64,000 nt of DNA from positions 46,549 to 110,548 of the forward strand of contig DBTM01000078.1 in NCBI GenBank assembly GCA_002307055.1, written 5' to 3'. The position numbers and the translations under genes were made by a program. Of this stretch, positions 44,300 to 52,514 are shown in pieces. The DNA comes from Clostridiales bacterium UBA1316. Lineage in GTDB: Bacteria; Bacillota; Clostridia; Oscillospirales; Oscillospiraceae. Numbering within the stretch: position 1 is the stretch's first letter; every line of letters starts with the position of its first letter. The notes under the pieces are model-generated. The model saw only the letters and a program-made list of their open reading frames with translations. It was not told where the DNA came from and searched no databases.

Positions 44300-45454
44300 A
44301 TGAAAATAGCATTTTTCAGCGATACTTATTACCCTCAAATCAACGGTGTGACGAATACATTTAATTACTTAAGCAAATATTTGAAGCAAAACGGCATCGA
44401 ACACATTTTCTTTGCCCCGGATTATGACACCGAGCAGCCGGACAGCGAAGAGACACCTGTTTACAGATTTAAAGGTATAACGCCGCTGATCTATCCGGAA
44501 TGCCGGCTTGCTTTTCCGCAATACAGTAAGGTCGCTGAAATACTCAGCGCGTTTAATCCGGATGTTGTTCATATCGCAACGGAGCTTGGTATCGGATATT
44601 GCGGACTGCGGGCAGCACGCGCGCTCCATCTGCCGGTGGTGATGTCGTATCATACGAATTATGACAAGTATCTCGAGCATTACGCCCTCACGTATCTGAG
44701 CAAACCGATTTGGTCGTATATCAGATGGTTCCACAGCTTTGCCTCGGTCAATCTTTGCCCGTCGCGCAATACGCTGCGTGAGCTGACGCAGCGGGGCTTC
44801 CGGGAGCTGGATATATGGACGCGCGGCATCGACACAAAGGCCTTCTGCCCGCGTTATTATTCCGACAGTGTCAGGGAAGAATTGGGGGGCCGGCACAAAA
44901 CTGTTTTTCTGTATGTCGGGAGGATCGCCAGGGAAAAAGGGCTCGACACTATGGCTGAGAGCATTATGAGGGTCAATGAGACGTGCCGGGACACGGTCCG
45001 TTTCGTGTTTACAGGCGACGGTCCCTACTTAAAAGAGCTGCTTTTGATGAACATAGAAAACACGGTATTTACAGGACCAAAACGCGGAAAGGCGCTTTCT
45101 GAAATTTATGCCAGCTGCGACGTTTTTGTTTTTCCGTCCGGCACTGAAACCTTCGGTAATGTGATGCTCGAGGCGATGGCCAGCGGACTGCCCGGTATTT
45201 GCGTCGATGAGGGCGGCGTAACCGACTTTACGGCGCACGGCGAGAATGCGTGTGTCTGCAGATACCGGGACGCTGCGAGCTTATCCGACGCGATGATTAA
45301 AATGACGGATCCGGATTACAGAAGGAAAATCCGCGGCAGCGCCCTGATGACGGCTCAGCAGAGAGATTGGAATACAATTTTTGACGACCTTTTAGCCGTT
45401 TATGCCGGGGTGACGGGAAAACTGCTCCGGAACAACCGCCGCATAGCAGGATAA
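44300..45454 (+). CDS. GT4 glycosyltransferase (diacylglycerol/PimB-MgtA-like)
   Basis: 384 residues, GT-B fold. N-terminal IAFFSDTYYPQINGVTNTF, VMSYHTNYDKYLEHY, ARGID-like TRGIDTKAFCP, FLYVGRIAREKGLD and the C-terminal E-x7-E motif in GTETFGNVMLEAMASGLP. This pattern is that of GT4 enzymes which glycosylate diacylglycerol or phosphatidylinositol. GGGGGTG precedes ATG 44300. Paired with the phospholipase-C-like gene, it could glycosylate the diacylglycerol formed. Confidence 0.85.
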   Translation: MKIAFFSDTYYPQINGVTNTFNYLSKYLKQNGIEHIFFAPDYDTEQPDSEETPVYRFKGITPLIYPECRLAFPQYSKVAEILSAFNPDVVHIATELGIGYCGLRAARALHLPVVMSYHTNYDKYLEHYALTYLSKPIWSYIRWFHSFASVNLCPSRNTLRELTQRGFRELDIWTRGIDTKAFCPRYYSDSVREELGGRHKTVFLYVGRIAREKGLDTMAESIMRVNETCRDTVRFVFTGDGPYLKELLLMNIENTVFTGPKRGKALSEIYASCDVFVFPSGTETFGNVMLEAMASGLPGICVDEGGVTDFTAHGENACVCRYRDAASLSDAMIKMTDPDYRRKIRGSALMTAQQRDWNTIFDDLLAVYAGVTGKLLRNNRRIAG

Positions 45455-45502
45455 ACAGGGAATTAATCGCAGATTTATATATAGAATGAGGAGTTAATGA
45501 GA

Positions 45503-47269
45503 ATGCAGGATGCACAAAGCGACGAATCGGAGTATTTTTTACAAAACCAGCTGATACAGATAATTGCGGAGTCTGATATCCACATCGTTTTTCAGCCGAT
45601 TATTTCATTAAGGGACGGCGGTATATTGGGTTATGAGGCGCTCAGCCGCGGACCTGTCGGCACACCGCTTCAAAATCCGGATGCGCTGTTCGGTGTCGCT
45701 GCCGATTGCGGCATGCTGTGGGAGCTCGAGCAGCTGTGCCGGACGAAAGCACTGGAAACAGCGTTTAAAGATAATGCCGCTTTTCAGCTCTTCTTAAATG
45801 TCGACCCGCATGTTATTCACGACGAGAAGTTTAAACGCGGGTTTACAAAGGAATATTTAAAGGAATTCAAAATTGACCCATCTCACATTTACTTTGAGAT
45901 ATCAGAAAAAAACGCCGTCGGCGATCTGACCGGCTTTAAAGCGACAATAGACCATTATAAAAATCAGAATTATAAAATAGCCATTGATGACGCCGGGGCC
46001 GGGTACTCGGGTTTGAATTTAATTACCGATGTCCATCCGCATTTTATCAAATTAGATATGAAGCTCGTCCGTGATATCGATAAGGATGTTTATAAAAAAG
46101 CACTTGTCAAGAGCCTGTACGATTTCTCGTGCCTGACGGATGTTTCGCTGATTGCGGAGGGAATTGAGACCGAGGAAGAGCTGCGGACGCTTATTGAAAT
46201 CGGCGTCCATTATGGGCAGGGTTATTTTATCCAGTATCCGCTCAGCGAAATTCTGGATATCGATCCGAATGTTCTGGAAACAATTCACACAAGCAATTCG
46301 CAGAAAAATCATGAGTTTCGGAATGTCTCCAATTATTACATCGGTAATCTTTGCGCTGAAGGAATTACCGCAGCTCCGACAGACCTCGCCGGAGATGTTT
46401 ACAATTATTTTTTAAGTAATGAGAATCTCATGGGTGTTACGATTGTCAACTGCGATATGGGGGTGCTGGGCAGCATTTCCCGGTCAGGTATTGAGCGGAC
46501 CATGAGCGGGCAATATGGTTTCAGCCTGCACACGAAGCGCCCGATTGCAAATATTATGAATGCAAACCCTCTCGTGACGGAAGCTTCGACTTCCATTGAT
46601 ATTGTATCAAAGCTGGCGATGGCGCGGCCGATTAAAACGATCTATGACTTCATTACAATAACCGAGCAGGGGGTTTACCGCGGCGTTGTGACGATCAAGG
46701 ATCTTTTGGAAAAGACTATGGAAATCGAGGTTTTCAACTCGAGGCAACTGAATCCGTTATCCGGGCTGCCGGGCAATCTGGCGATAGAAAAAAGCTTTGA
46801 AGGGTTTGTGACGGCGAGCGAACCTTATACAATCCTTTATATTGATCTGGATAACTTTAAAGCTTACAACGACACCTACGGCTTCGGGAACGGAGACAGG
46901 GTTATTCATTTTGTTTCAAAGCTGCTGACAGAAATTATGCCTTTGCATAGCTTTATCGGGCATATCGGCGGTGATGATTTTGTCGCGATGCTCAATACAT
47001 ACGATGTTGAGACTATATGCGATTCATTTATAGAACGCTTTGATCAGGGAATTCTCTCTTTTTACACGAACGAGGATGTGAACAAAGGCTACATCGTCAC
47101 TAAAAATCGCAAAGGCGAAGAAGAGCAATATCCGATCATGAGCGTATCAGTGGCGGGCGTCAGCAATAAATGCAGGAATTTTAACAACATTCACGAATTA
47201 GCCGAGCACGCAAGCTCAATAAAGAAGCAATGCAAGCTCATCTGGAAAAGCTGCTACATTGAAGGATAA
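45503..47269 (+). CDS. EAL-CBS-GGDEF cyclic-di-GMP protein
   Basis: 588 residues. Residues about 25-265: EAL phosphodiesterase domain with YEALSRG, LFLNVDP, YFEISEKN, AIDDAGAGYSG, IKLDMKLVR and AEGIETEEE, all catalytic residues kept. About 280-410: CBS-like pair (GVLGSISRSGIERTM; GVYRGVVTIKDLLEKTME). About 420-585: GGDEF domain with the signature GGDDF. The order EAL first, GGDEF last is a known clostridial/Bacillus arrangement. No membrane segment. Start is ambiguous: ATG 45497 or 45503; the latter has the better spacing from GAGGAG. It follows the glycosyltransferase by about 50 bp and may be co-transcribed. Confidence 0.9.
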   Translation: MQDAQSDESEYFLQNQLIQIIAESDIHIVFQPIISLRDGGILGYEALSRGPVGTPLQNPDALFGVAADCGMLWELEQLCRTKALETAFKDNAAFQLFLNVDPHVIHDEKFKRGFTKEYLKEFKIDPSHIYFEISEKNAVGDLTGFKATIDHYKNQNYKIAIDDAGAGYSGLNLITDVHPHFIKLDMKLVRDIDKDVYKKALVKSLYDFSCLTDVSLIAEGIETEEELRTLIEIGVHYGQGYFIQYPLSEILDIDPNVLETIHTSNSQKNHEFRNVSNYYIGNLCAEGITAAPTDLAGDVYNYFLSNENLMGVTIVNCDMGVLGSISRSGIERTMSGQYGFSLHTKRPIANIMNANPLVTEASTSIDIVSKLAMARPIKTIYDFITITEQGVYRGVVTIKDLLEKTMEIEVFNSRQLNPLSGLPGNLAIEKSFEGFVTASEPYTILYIDLDNFKAYNDTYGFGNGDRVIHFVSKLLTEIMPLHSFIGHIGGDDFVAMLNTYDVETICDSFIERFDQGILSFYTNEDVNKGYIVTKNRKGEEEQYPIMSVSVAGVSNKCRNFNNIHELAEHASSIKKQCKLIWKSCYIEG

Positions 47270-47368
47270 GCGATTTAACCTTTTATTTCCCATATTTTAC
47301 TTTGATACGGTTAATTTTTCATTTATTTAACAAACGCTGAAAAATGAGATTTTTCGCTCTTCCAAATA

Positions 47369-47411
47369 TTACACAGTTCCGATTACACACTTAACAATGC
47401 GTCTTTATAAT
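47369..47411 (+). promoter_or_regulatory. pstS promoter with PHO-box-like elements
   Basis: TTACAC (47383-47388), 17-bp spacer, TATAAT (47406-47411). A second TTACAC lies at 47369 and TTAACA at 47391; the outer two are 22 bp apart (two 11-bp turns), though the middle copy is off register. A PhoP-type control is plausible. The rest of 47270-47470 shows nothing else. Confidence 0.5.
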
Positions 47412-47470
47412 CACGTTAGGATCAATTACAAATAAGAATTAGCTTTAAATGAATAAAGGAGAAGAAAGAA

Positions 47471-48637
47471 ATGAAGAAAAGAATCTTAGCATTTATTGTT
47501 GCGGTACTTATGGTCGCCATGCTCGTACCGGCTGCAGCTGCCGCGACTCCGATTAAGCTCGTCATCGACAACAAAACCGTTTCTGCCACAGTAGCCCCCT
47601 ACGTTGAAAACAACACGACGCTTGTTCCCCTCCGCGTGATCTCTGAGACCCTGGGTGCTGATGTTTCATGGAATCAGACCAAAAAGCAGGCGACCATACA
47701 GACAGCGGCATACACAGTTGTTTTCACAATTGACTCACCGAAGTATACGGTCAACGGCGTTTACAAAACACTCACAAATCCCGCCAGAGGCATTAACGGC
47801 AGCACGATGGTTCCTATCCGGGCATTTGCTGAATCCATCGGCGCAACGGTTGATTACAACGCCTCGACGAATACGGCAACAGTCAATTACTTTACAAATA
47901 TGACCGGTACACTGAAAATTGACGGTTCCACAACAGTACAGCCGATCGCACAGGATGCAGCCGACGCGCTGATGAAAATGAACAGCGGCCTCTCCATCAC
48001 CGTATCAGGCGGCGGTTCAGGCACGGGCATCAAGGATGTCGCAGCCGGAACAGTCAATATCGGCAACAGCTCAAGAGAACTGACCGATGCCGAAAGAACC
48101 TCAGGGCTTCTCCCCTATGCGGTTGCAAATGACGGTATCGCGCTGATTGTCAATCCCGCGAATCCTGTCAAAAACCTGACAAAACAGCAGGCGGCGGACA
48201 TCTTCCTCGGCAAAATCACAAACTGGAAGGATGTCGGCGGTGACAATTCACCCATCATTGTCATGACCCGTGAAACAGGCTCCGGCACCAGAGCGACACT
48301 TGAAGAGCTGCTGATGGCGAAAGCCTCCGTTGTCAGCACAGCCTCGCCGTATACCTCCTCCGCTCTCATTAAAGCCGCTGTTGCCGGCAATAAATACGCG
48401 ATCGGCTATGACTCTATCGGCTTCGTTGACAGTACCGTTAAAGTAGTTGCGCTTGACGGCATTACGGCAACATCGACAACCGTAATTAACAAGACCTACG
48501 GCATGAGCAGAGAACTGTACTGCTGCACAAAGGGCAGCGCCGCAGGCCTGTCCGCCATGTTCATCGACTATATCAGATCCAATGACGGTCAGAAGAATAT
48601 CGTCGCTAAAGAAGGCTATGTGATGCTGGCTGACTAA
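47471..48637 (+). CDS. pstS: Phosphate-binding protein PstS fused to an N-terminal stalk domain
   Basis: 388 residues. A signal peptide (MKKRILAFIV...PAAAAA) without lipobox cysteine is followed by a copper-amine-oxidase-N-like stalk domain at about 28-145 (VSATVAPYVENNTTLVPLRVISETLGADVSWN; GSTMVPIRAFAESIGATVDYN). About 150-388 is PstS: IDGSTTVQPIAQDAADAL, VSGGGSGTGIKDVAAGTVNIGNSSREL, RETGSGTRATLEELL. PstS is normally a lipoprotein in Gram-positives; here the stalk domain probably keeps it at the cell wall. AAGGAG precedes the ATG. First gene of the pst operon. Confidence 0.93.
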   Translation: MKKRILAFIVAVLMVAMLVPAAAAATPIKLVIDNKTVSATVAPYVENNTTLVPLRVISETLGADVSWNQTKKQATIQTAAYTVVFTIDSPKYTVNGVYKTLTNPARGINGSTMVPIRAFAESIGATVDYNASTNTATVNYFTNMTGTLKIDGSTTVQPIAQDAADALMKMNSGLSITVSGGGSGTGIKDVAAGTVNIGNSSRELTDAERTSGLLPYAVANDGIALIVNPANPVKNLTKQQAADIFLGKITNWKDVGGDNSPIIVMTRETGSGTRATLEELLMAKASVVSTASPYTSSALIKAAVAGNKYAIGYDSIGFVDSTVKVVALDGITATSTTVINKTYGMSRELYCCTKGSAAGLSAMFIDYIRSNDGQKNIVAKEGYVMLAD

Positions 48638-48668
48638 CTGATTTTCTCCTACCGGTTATAACCTAAGT

Positions 48669-48704
48669 CAAAAGACGTGCTGTATTGCTGCGGCGCGTCT
48701 TTTG
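48669..48704 (+). terminator. Hairpin between pstS and pstC
   Basis: CAAAAGACG / CGTCTTTTG arms extended by TGC/GCG around a roughly 12-base loop, 30 bp after the pstS stop. The T-tract is short (TTTT), so it likely lets part of the transcripts through and gives more PstS than PstCAB. Confidence 0.65.
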
Positions 48705-48746
48705 GCAAACATGGAGAAATAATTCAGAGTGAATGAATTGTACTTC

Positions 48747-48827
48747 TTTGCCGCGGTGTGGGAGGTTAGTGTGAAAATTGATTTTCACACATTTGTGCCG
48801 TCGCTTTGCGGCAGAATGGAGGTTTTT
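48747..48827 (+). repeat. Structured pstC leader with two copies of a repeated start-site motif
   Basis: Copy one (48747-48773) is CTTTGCCGCGGTGTGGGAGG followed by TTAGTGTG; copy two (from 48803) is GCTTTGCGGCAGAATGGAGG followed by TTTTTATG. Between them lies a perfect 22-bp palindrome, GTGTGAAAAT-TG-ATTTTCACAC (48769-48790), and TGCCG/CGGCA can pair just before the pstC ribosome site. A related copy precedes ppx (51522). Confidence 0.5.
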
Positions 48828-49796
48828 ATGAGCAGAAAATTTTTGCAGTCCGGTTTGCCGAAAGCTGTTATATATCTTTTATCGGCTATCAGTATTGCAA
48901 TTATTATATTTATTTTTATATTCGTGTTTTATCGGGCATGGCCCGTTATCAAGGCCAGCGGACTATCATTGATAACGACAGGCGGATTTGACTCCCAGAT
49001 TCAAAACGCTTTCTACGCCTCAGCCGCGGAGCCGATGCTGAATTTCGGTTTTCTGGGCCTTATTTACGGCACGCTGATGACGACACTCATCGCGCTGATT
49101 ATTGCAACGGTCATCGGACTCGGTGCGGCAGTTACAATCTGTGAATATACGACACCAAAAGCCGCGGCTGTCTTTATTGCTATTGTGCGCCTTCTGGCCT
49201 CTGTCCCATCTGTCGTTTTCGGCCTTGTCGGCATCATCACCGTGGTTCCGCTTCTGCAGAGCATTTTTACCGATAAATTCGAGCTGTTCGCGGCTTGGAA
49301 TTATGCCGGGTGGGACGGGCGCAATATGCTGGCGGCAATCATCGTGCTGACCTTTATGATTGTACCGACAGTCGTCACGCTTTCGGTCAATGCCATCCGC
49401 GCCGTTCCGGACGCTTTTAAGGAGACGGGCTATGCCTTCGGCATGAAAAAATTCCGGGTCATCAATAAAATAATATTACCGAGTGCCCGAAGCGGCATCA
49501 TCGCCGGTGTTGTCCTGGCCGCGGGCCGCGGCATCGGAGAGGCAATTGCCGTATCGATGGTATGCGGCGGTCTCGGCATCCTCCCGACTGCCTCAATGGG
49601 CTTCGTCAATTTTCTTGCGCCGACCTTGCCGCTGGCTTCAGCGATCATCAACAAATCGGAAGCAATGGGTGCTGTGAGCGTCGACTCCGCGCTTTTTGCC
49701 TGCGGCGCGATGCTGCTGATCATCGGCGCCATTTTAAGCATCGCTGCCAGAGCGGTCAACAAGAGTATGAGAAGGGCGGCGGGTTTCGATGATTAA
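48828..49796 (+). CDS. pstC: Phosphate ABC transporter permease PstC
   Basis: 322 residues, six membrane segments, with the permease loop ...AIRAVPDAFKETGYAFGMKKFRVINKIILPSARSGI and ARGIGEAIAVSMVCG of PstC. The start at 48828 has TGGAGG seven bases upstream; an in-frame GTG at 48771, also with GGGAGG, would add an odd 19-residue tail. Overlaps pstA by 8 bp. Confidence 0.93.
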   Translation: MSRKFLQSGLPKAVIYLLSAISIAIIIFIFIFVFYRAWPVIKASGLSLITTGGFDSQIQNAFYASAAEPMLNFGFLGLIYGTLMTTLIALIIATVIGLGAAVTICEYTTPKAAAVFIAIVRLLASVPSVVFGLVGIITVVPLLQSIFTDKFELFAAWNYAGWDGRNMLAAIIVLTFMIVPTVVTLSVNAIRAVPDAFKETGYAFGMKKFRVINKIILPSARSGIIAGVVLAAGRGIGEAIAVSMVCGGLGILPTASMGFVNFLAPTLPLASAIINKSEAMGAVSVDSALFACGAMLLIIGAILSIAARAVNKSMRRAAGFDD

Positions 49797-50733
49797 GTCA
49801 AAAAACCATACCTTAAGCTGCGGCGTCGGCACCGCGTACTCTTTTATTGCAATGGCGATGATTGCCAGTGTTGTCGCTTTTATTATCATTGTTCTGCTCA
49901 AGGACGGCGCGGGTGTCCTCTCGTGGCATTTCATCTCGACACAGCCCGATCCGTCGGCTCTTTCAGCTGCCAACGGCGGTATATTGACGCCCATCATCGG
50001 AACCTGCATTTTAACGCTTTTAGGCTCTGTCATATCCTTCCCGTTTGGGCTTGCAACGGCGATATATCTCTGCTTTTACGCAAAAAAAGGCGCTTTCAAG
50101 GTCCTTGTGGAAAGTGCCGTCGATATTTTAGCCGGCGTACCGACCGTCGTCATCGCCATGTTTGCGCTCATCATTTTCACATTGCCGCAATTCGGTTTTC
50201 TGAGTACGCTTGTCGTTGGCGTCGAGGGCTCCAATAAAGCATACGGGCGGTCCTTTTTAGTGGCTGGCATTACAATGGCGGTCATGATCCTGCCGTTTGT
50301 CATAAAAAGCATGACGGAGGCGCTCAAAGCCATACCGACAACATATTACGACGCGTCCTTAGCACTCGGCGCGAGCAAGTGGCGGTCGATCAGCAAAATT
50401 ATACTGACCGCCGCTACCGACGGGCTTGTGACCGGTGTCATTCTGGGCATGGGGCGCATCATCGGTGACACGGCAATCGTCTGGCTGGCGCTCGGCGGGT
50501 CCATCCGGATGACCGGCCTTCAGCCATGGTATGCGATTCAAAACTGGATATCGACGCTGCAGAACAGCGGCTGCACGCTGACTTCCTATATTTATTACGC
50601 GTCACCGGTCGGAGAAGGCAATCAGTTTGATGTCGCTTTCGGCGCGTCACTCGTCCTCATTTTCATAATTATCGTTCTTAACATTGCCGCGACAATGATC
50701 GGAAGGGCAGGTGCAATAAAACGTGGGAAATAA
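49789..50733 (+). CDS. pstA: Phosphate ABC transporter permease PstA
   Basis: 314 residues, six membrane segments, with ALKAIPTTYYDASLALGASKWRSISKIILTAA, GRIIGDTAIVWLALG and a C-terminal helix (LIFIIIVLNIAATMIG). Partner of PstC. Overlaps pstC by 8 bp and pstB by 11 bp, indicating translational coupling. Confidence 0.93.
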   Translation: MIKSKNHTLSCGVGTAYSFIAMAMIASVVAFIIIVLLKDGAGVLSWHFISTQPDPSALSAANGGILTPIIGTCILTLLGSVISFPFGLATAIYLCFYAKKGAFKVLVESAVDILAGVPTVVIAMFALIIFTLPQFGFLSTLVVGVEGSNKAYGRSFLVAGITMAVMILPFVIKSMTEALKAIPTTYYDASLALGASKWRSISKIILTAATDGLVTGVILGMGRIIGDTAIVWLALGGSIRMTGLQPWYAIQNWISTLQNSGCTLTSYIYYASPVGEGNQFDVAFGASLVLIFIIIVLNIAATMIGRAGAIKRGK

Positions 50734-51487
50734 TACGGCTGTCAGCATTCAGGATGTAACATGCTGTTACAGTGCCAATACCGTTCTCAACAATGTCAAT
50801 CTTGAAATACCGGAAAACAGCATATACGCGTTTATCGGGCCTTCCGGCTGCGGGAAAACTACGCTGCTGCGCTCGCTCAACCGGATGAATGACTTTGTAC
50901 ATTCATTTAAGCTGACAGGTAAGGTCGAAATTGGCGGAGAAGACATCTACGCGGATAACACGGCAAAATATAAAGAAAATCTGCGGCAGAAGGTAGGCAT
51001 GATATTTCAGCAGCCGAACCCGCTCCCGACGAGCATCCTTAAAAATATGTATTTGCCTGTAAAAGAACATTTTCATGGGAGCAAGGAGTCGTTTTATAAC
51101 ATGGCTGTCAGCAAGCTCAAGATGGCGTCGTTATACGATGAGGTGTGTGACCGCCTCAAGAAATCGGCGACATTTTTATCCGGCGGCCAGCAGCAGCGGC
51201 TCTGTATCGCCAGAGCTCTGATGCTTGATCCGCAGATTATCCTTTTTGACGAACCCTGCTCGGCGCTCGACCCGATATCCACCTTTAAAATAGAAGAGCT
51301 GCTGCTGGACTTGAAAGAGAGCTACACCATTATCATGGTGACGCACAACATGGAGCAGGCGTCCCGCATCTCGGATTATACCGCGTTTTTCTACAAGGGC
51401 GCTGTTGTGGAAAATGGGACGACGGAGCAGCTCTTTTCAGCCCCCCGCGAAGAGCTTACGCAGAATTACCTGACCGGCCGGTTTTAG
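50723..51487 (+). CDS. pstB: Phosphate ABC transporter ATP-binding protein PstB
   Basis: 254 residues from a GTG start. Walker A GPSGCGKTTLLRSLNRMND (the RxNRMND extension is specific to PstB), MIFQQPNPLPTSI, LSGGQQQRLCIARAL, FDEPCSALDPIST and VTHNMEQASR. No phoU gene follows, which is unusual for a pst operon. Confidence 0.95.
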   Translation: MGNNTAVSIQDVTCCYSANTVLNNVNLEIPENSIYAFIGPSGCGKTTLLRSLNRMNDFVHSFKLTGKVEIGGEDIYADNTAKYKENLRQKVGMIFQQPNPLPTSILKNMYLPVKEHFHGSKESFYNMAVSKLKMASLYDEVCDRLKKSATFLSGGQQQRLCIARALMLDPQIILFDEPCSALDPISTFKIEELLLDLKESYTIIMVTHNMEQASRISDYTAFFYKGAVVENGTTEQLFSAPREELTQNYLTGRF

Positions 51488-51521
51488 CAATAGAAACATT
51501 ATCGTACTGCGAACGCAGCAG

Positions 51522-51550
51522 GCTTTGCGGCGGAATGGATGGTTAGTATG
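51522..51550 (+). repeat. Copy of the pst leader motif at the ppx start
   Basis: GCTTTGCGGCGGAATGGATGG then TTAGTATG, near-identical to the motif at the pstC start (GCTTTGCGGCAGAATGGAGG) and to the upstream copy at 48747. It contains the ribosome binding site and ATG of the next gene. Confidence 0.5.
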
Positions 51551-52462
51551 TTTATTGGTATCATTGATATCGGTGCCAATTCCGTGAGATTATCGATTTA
51601 TACATATGAAAACGGCATGATCAAGCTCATATTGTACAAAAAATCCACGATTGGACTGATTGGATATGTTGATTCGGGGAAATTAACACCGAAAGGAATT
51701 CAAAAGGTATGTTCAGTTCTTATTCATTTCAACGAGATTCATGATAACTTGAGAATTGACCAAACATATGCGTATGCGTCAGCCGCTTTAAGAAATATAA
51801 CGAATATAAAAGAAGTGTTGGAGCAGTTTGAGGAGACCGCCGGTTTAAACGTCAATCTGCTTTCAGGGGAGACAGAGGCGAGACTTGGCTTTTATGGTGC
51901 GGCGCAGGCTGCTGTTATGAAAACAGGATTATTTGCGGTTGTCGGCGGAGGAAGCACCGGGCTTGTCACTTTTGAGAACGGGGAGATTTTAAAAGCGCTG
52001 AGTGTTCCTCTTGGCTCGCTGAATCTGTCACTCAAATATGTTAAGGGGATAACAACGCATAAAACGAATATTATTTATATGAAACAAGAACTGAAAAGGG
52101 AACTCAAGAGAACACAGCTGTTTAATTATGGTGAACAACTGGACATCTTCGTGACTGGAGGTACCGCGCAGGCTGCGAGAAAACTCTATAATGATATCTA
52201 TGATTTATCCTTTGACAACAATGTCATGCAGGCTGACAAGCTTTCGAATATGCTTACAAAATATAATGAGGAACGCAGGGATATCATTCAGAGGATCAAA
52301 CTGCTGACGCCCGACAGGATTCATACAATAATTCCGGGAATCGTTGCACTTCAGACAATTGCGGATATGAGCGGAAGCAGGGTTATTCTGGTCAGCAATT
52401 ATGGCGTCAGAGAGGGCTATTTATTAAAAAATGTATTAGAGTGTGAAGATAGCATAGTATAG
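51548..52462 (+). CDS. Ppx/GppA-family exopolyphosphatase
   Basis: 304 residues of the actin/ASKHA phosphatase family: IGIIDIGANSVRLSIY (phosphate loop 1), YAYASAALRNITN, LLSGETEARLGFYGA, AVVGGGSTGL and VTGGTAQAARKLY. The length is that of the short Ppx form without the C-terminal HD part. It degrades polyphosphate or ppGpp. Behind pstB it fits a role in mobilising stored phosphate. Start set at ATG 51548 because GGATGG lies five bases upstream. Confidence 0.88.
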   Translation: MFIGIIDIGANSVRLSIYTYENGMIKLILYKKSTIGLIGYVDSGKLTPKGIQKVCSVLIHFNEIHDNLRIDQTYAYASAALRNITNIKEVLEQFEETAGLNVNLLSGETEARLGFYGAAQAAVMKTGLFAVVGGGSTGLVTFENGEILKALSVPLGSLNLSLKYVKGITTHKTNIIYMKQELKRELKRTQLFNYGEQLDIFVTGGTAQAARKLYNDIYDLSFDNNVMQADKLSNMLTKYNEERRDIIQRIKLLTPDRIHTIIPGIVALQTIADMSGSRVILVSNYGVREGYLLKNVLECEDSIV

Positions 52463-52479
52463 GTATACAGTATAAGTAT

Positions 52480-52511
52480 AAAAGGACTCGCTTAACAGCA
52501 AGTCCTTTTTC
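52480..52511. terminator. Bidirectional terminator between ppx and the 808-residue protein
   Basis: AAAAGGACT / AGTCCTTTTT arms around a 12-base loop, flanked by A on one side and T on the other. It lies 20 bp after the ppx stop and 4 bp from the convergent gene end. Confidence 0.85.
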
Positions 52512-52514
52512 GCG

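Noticed and set aside
48771..48827. Extended N-terminus of PstC from a GTG with GGGAGG
   Set aside because: The extra 19 residues do not resemble any PstC start, and ATG 48828 has an equally good site; the upstream site is treated as part of a leader element.
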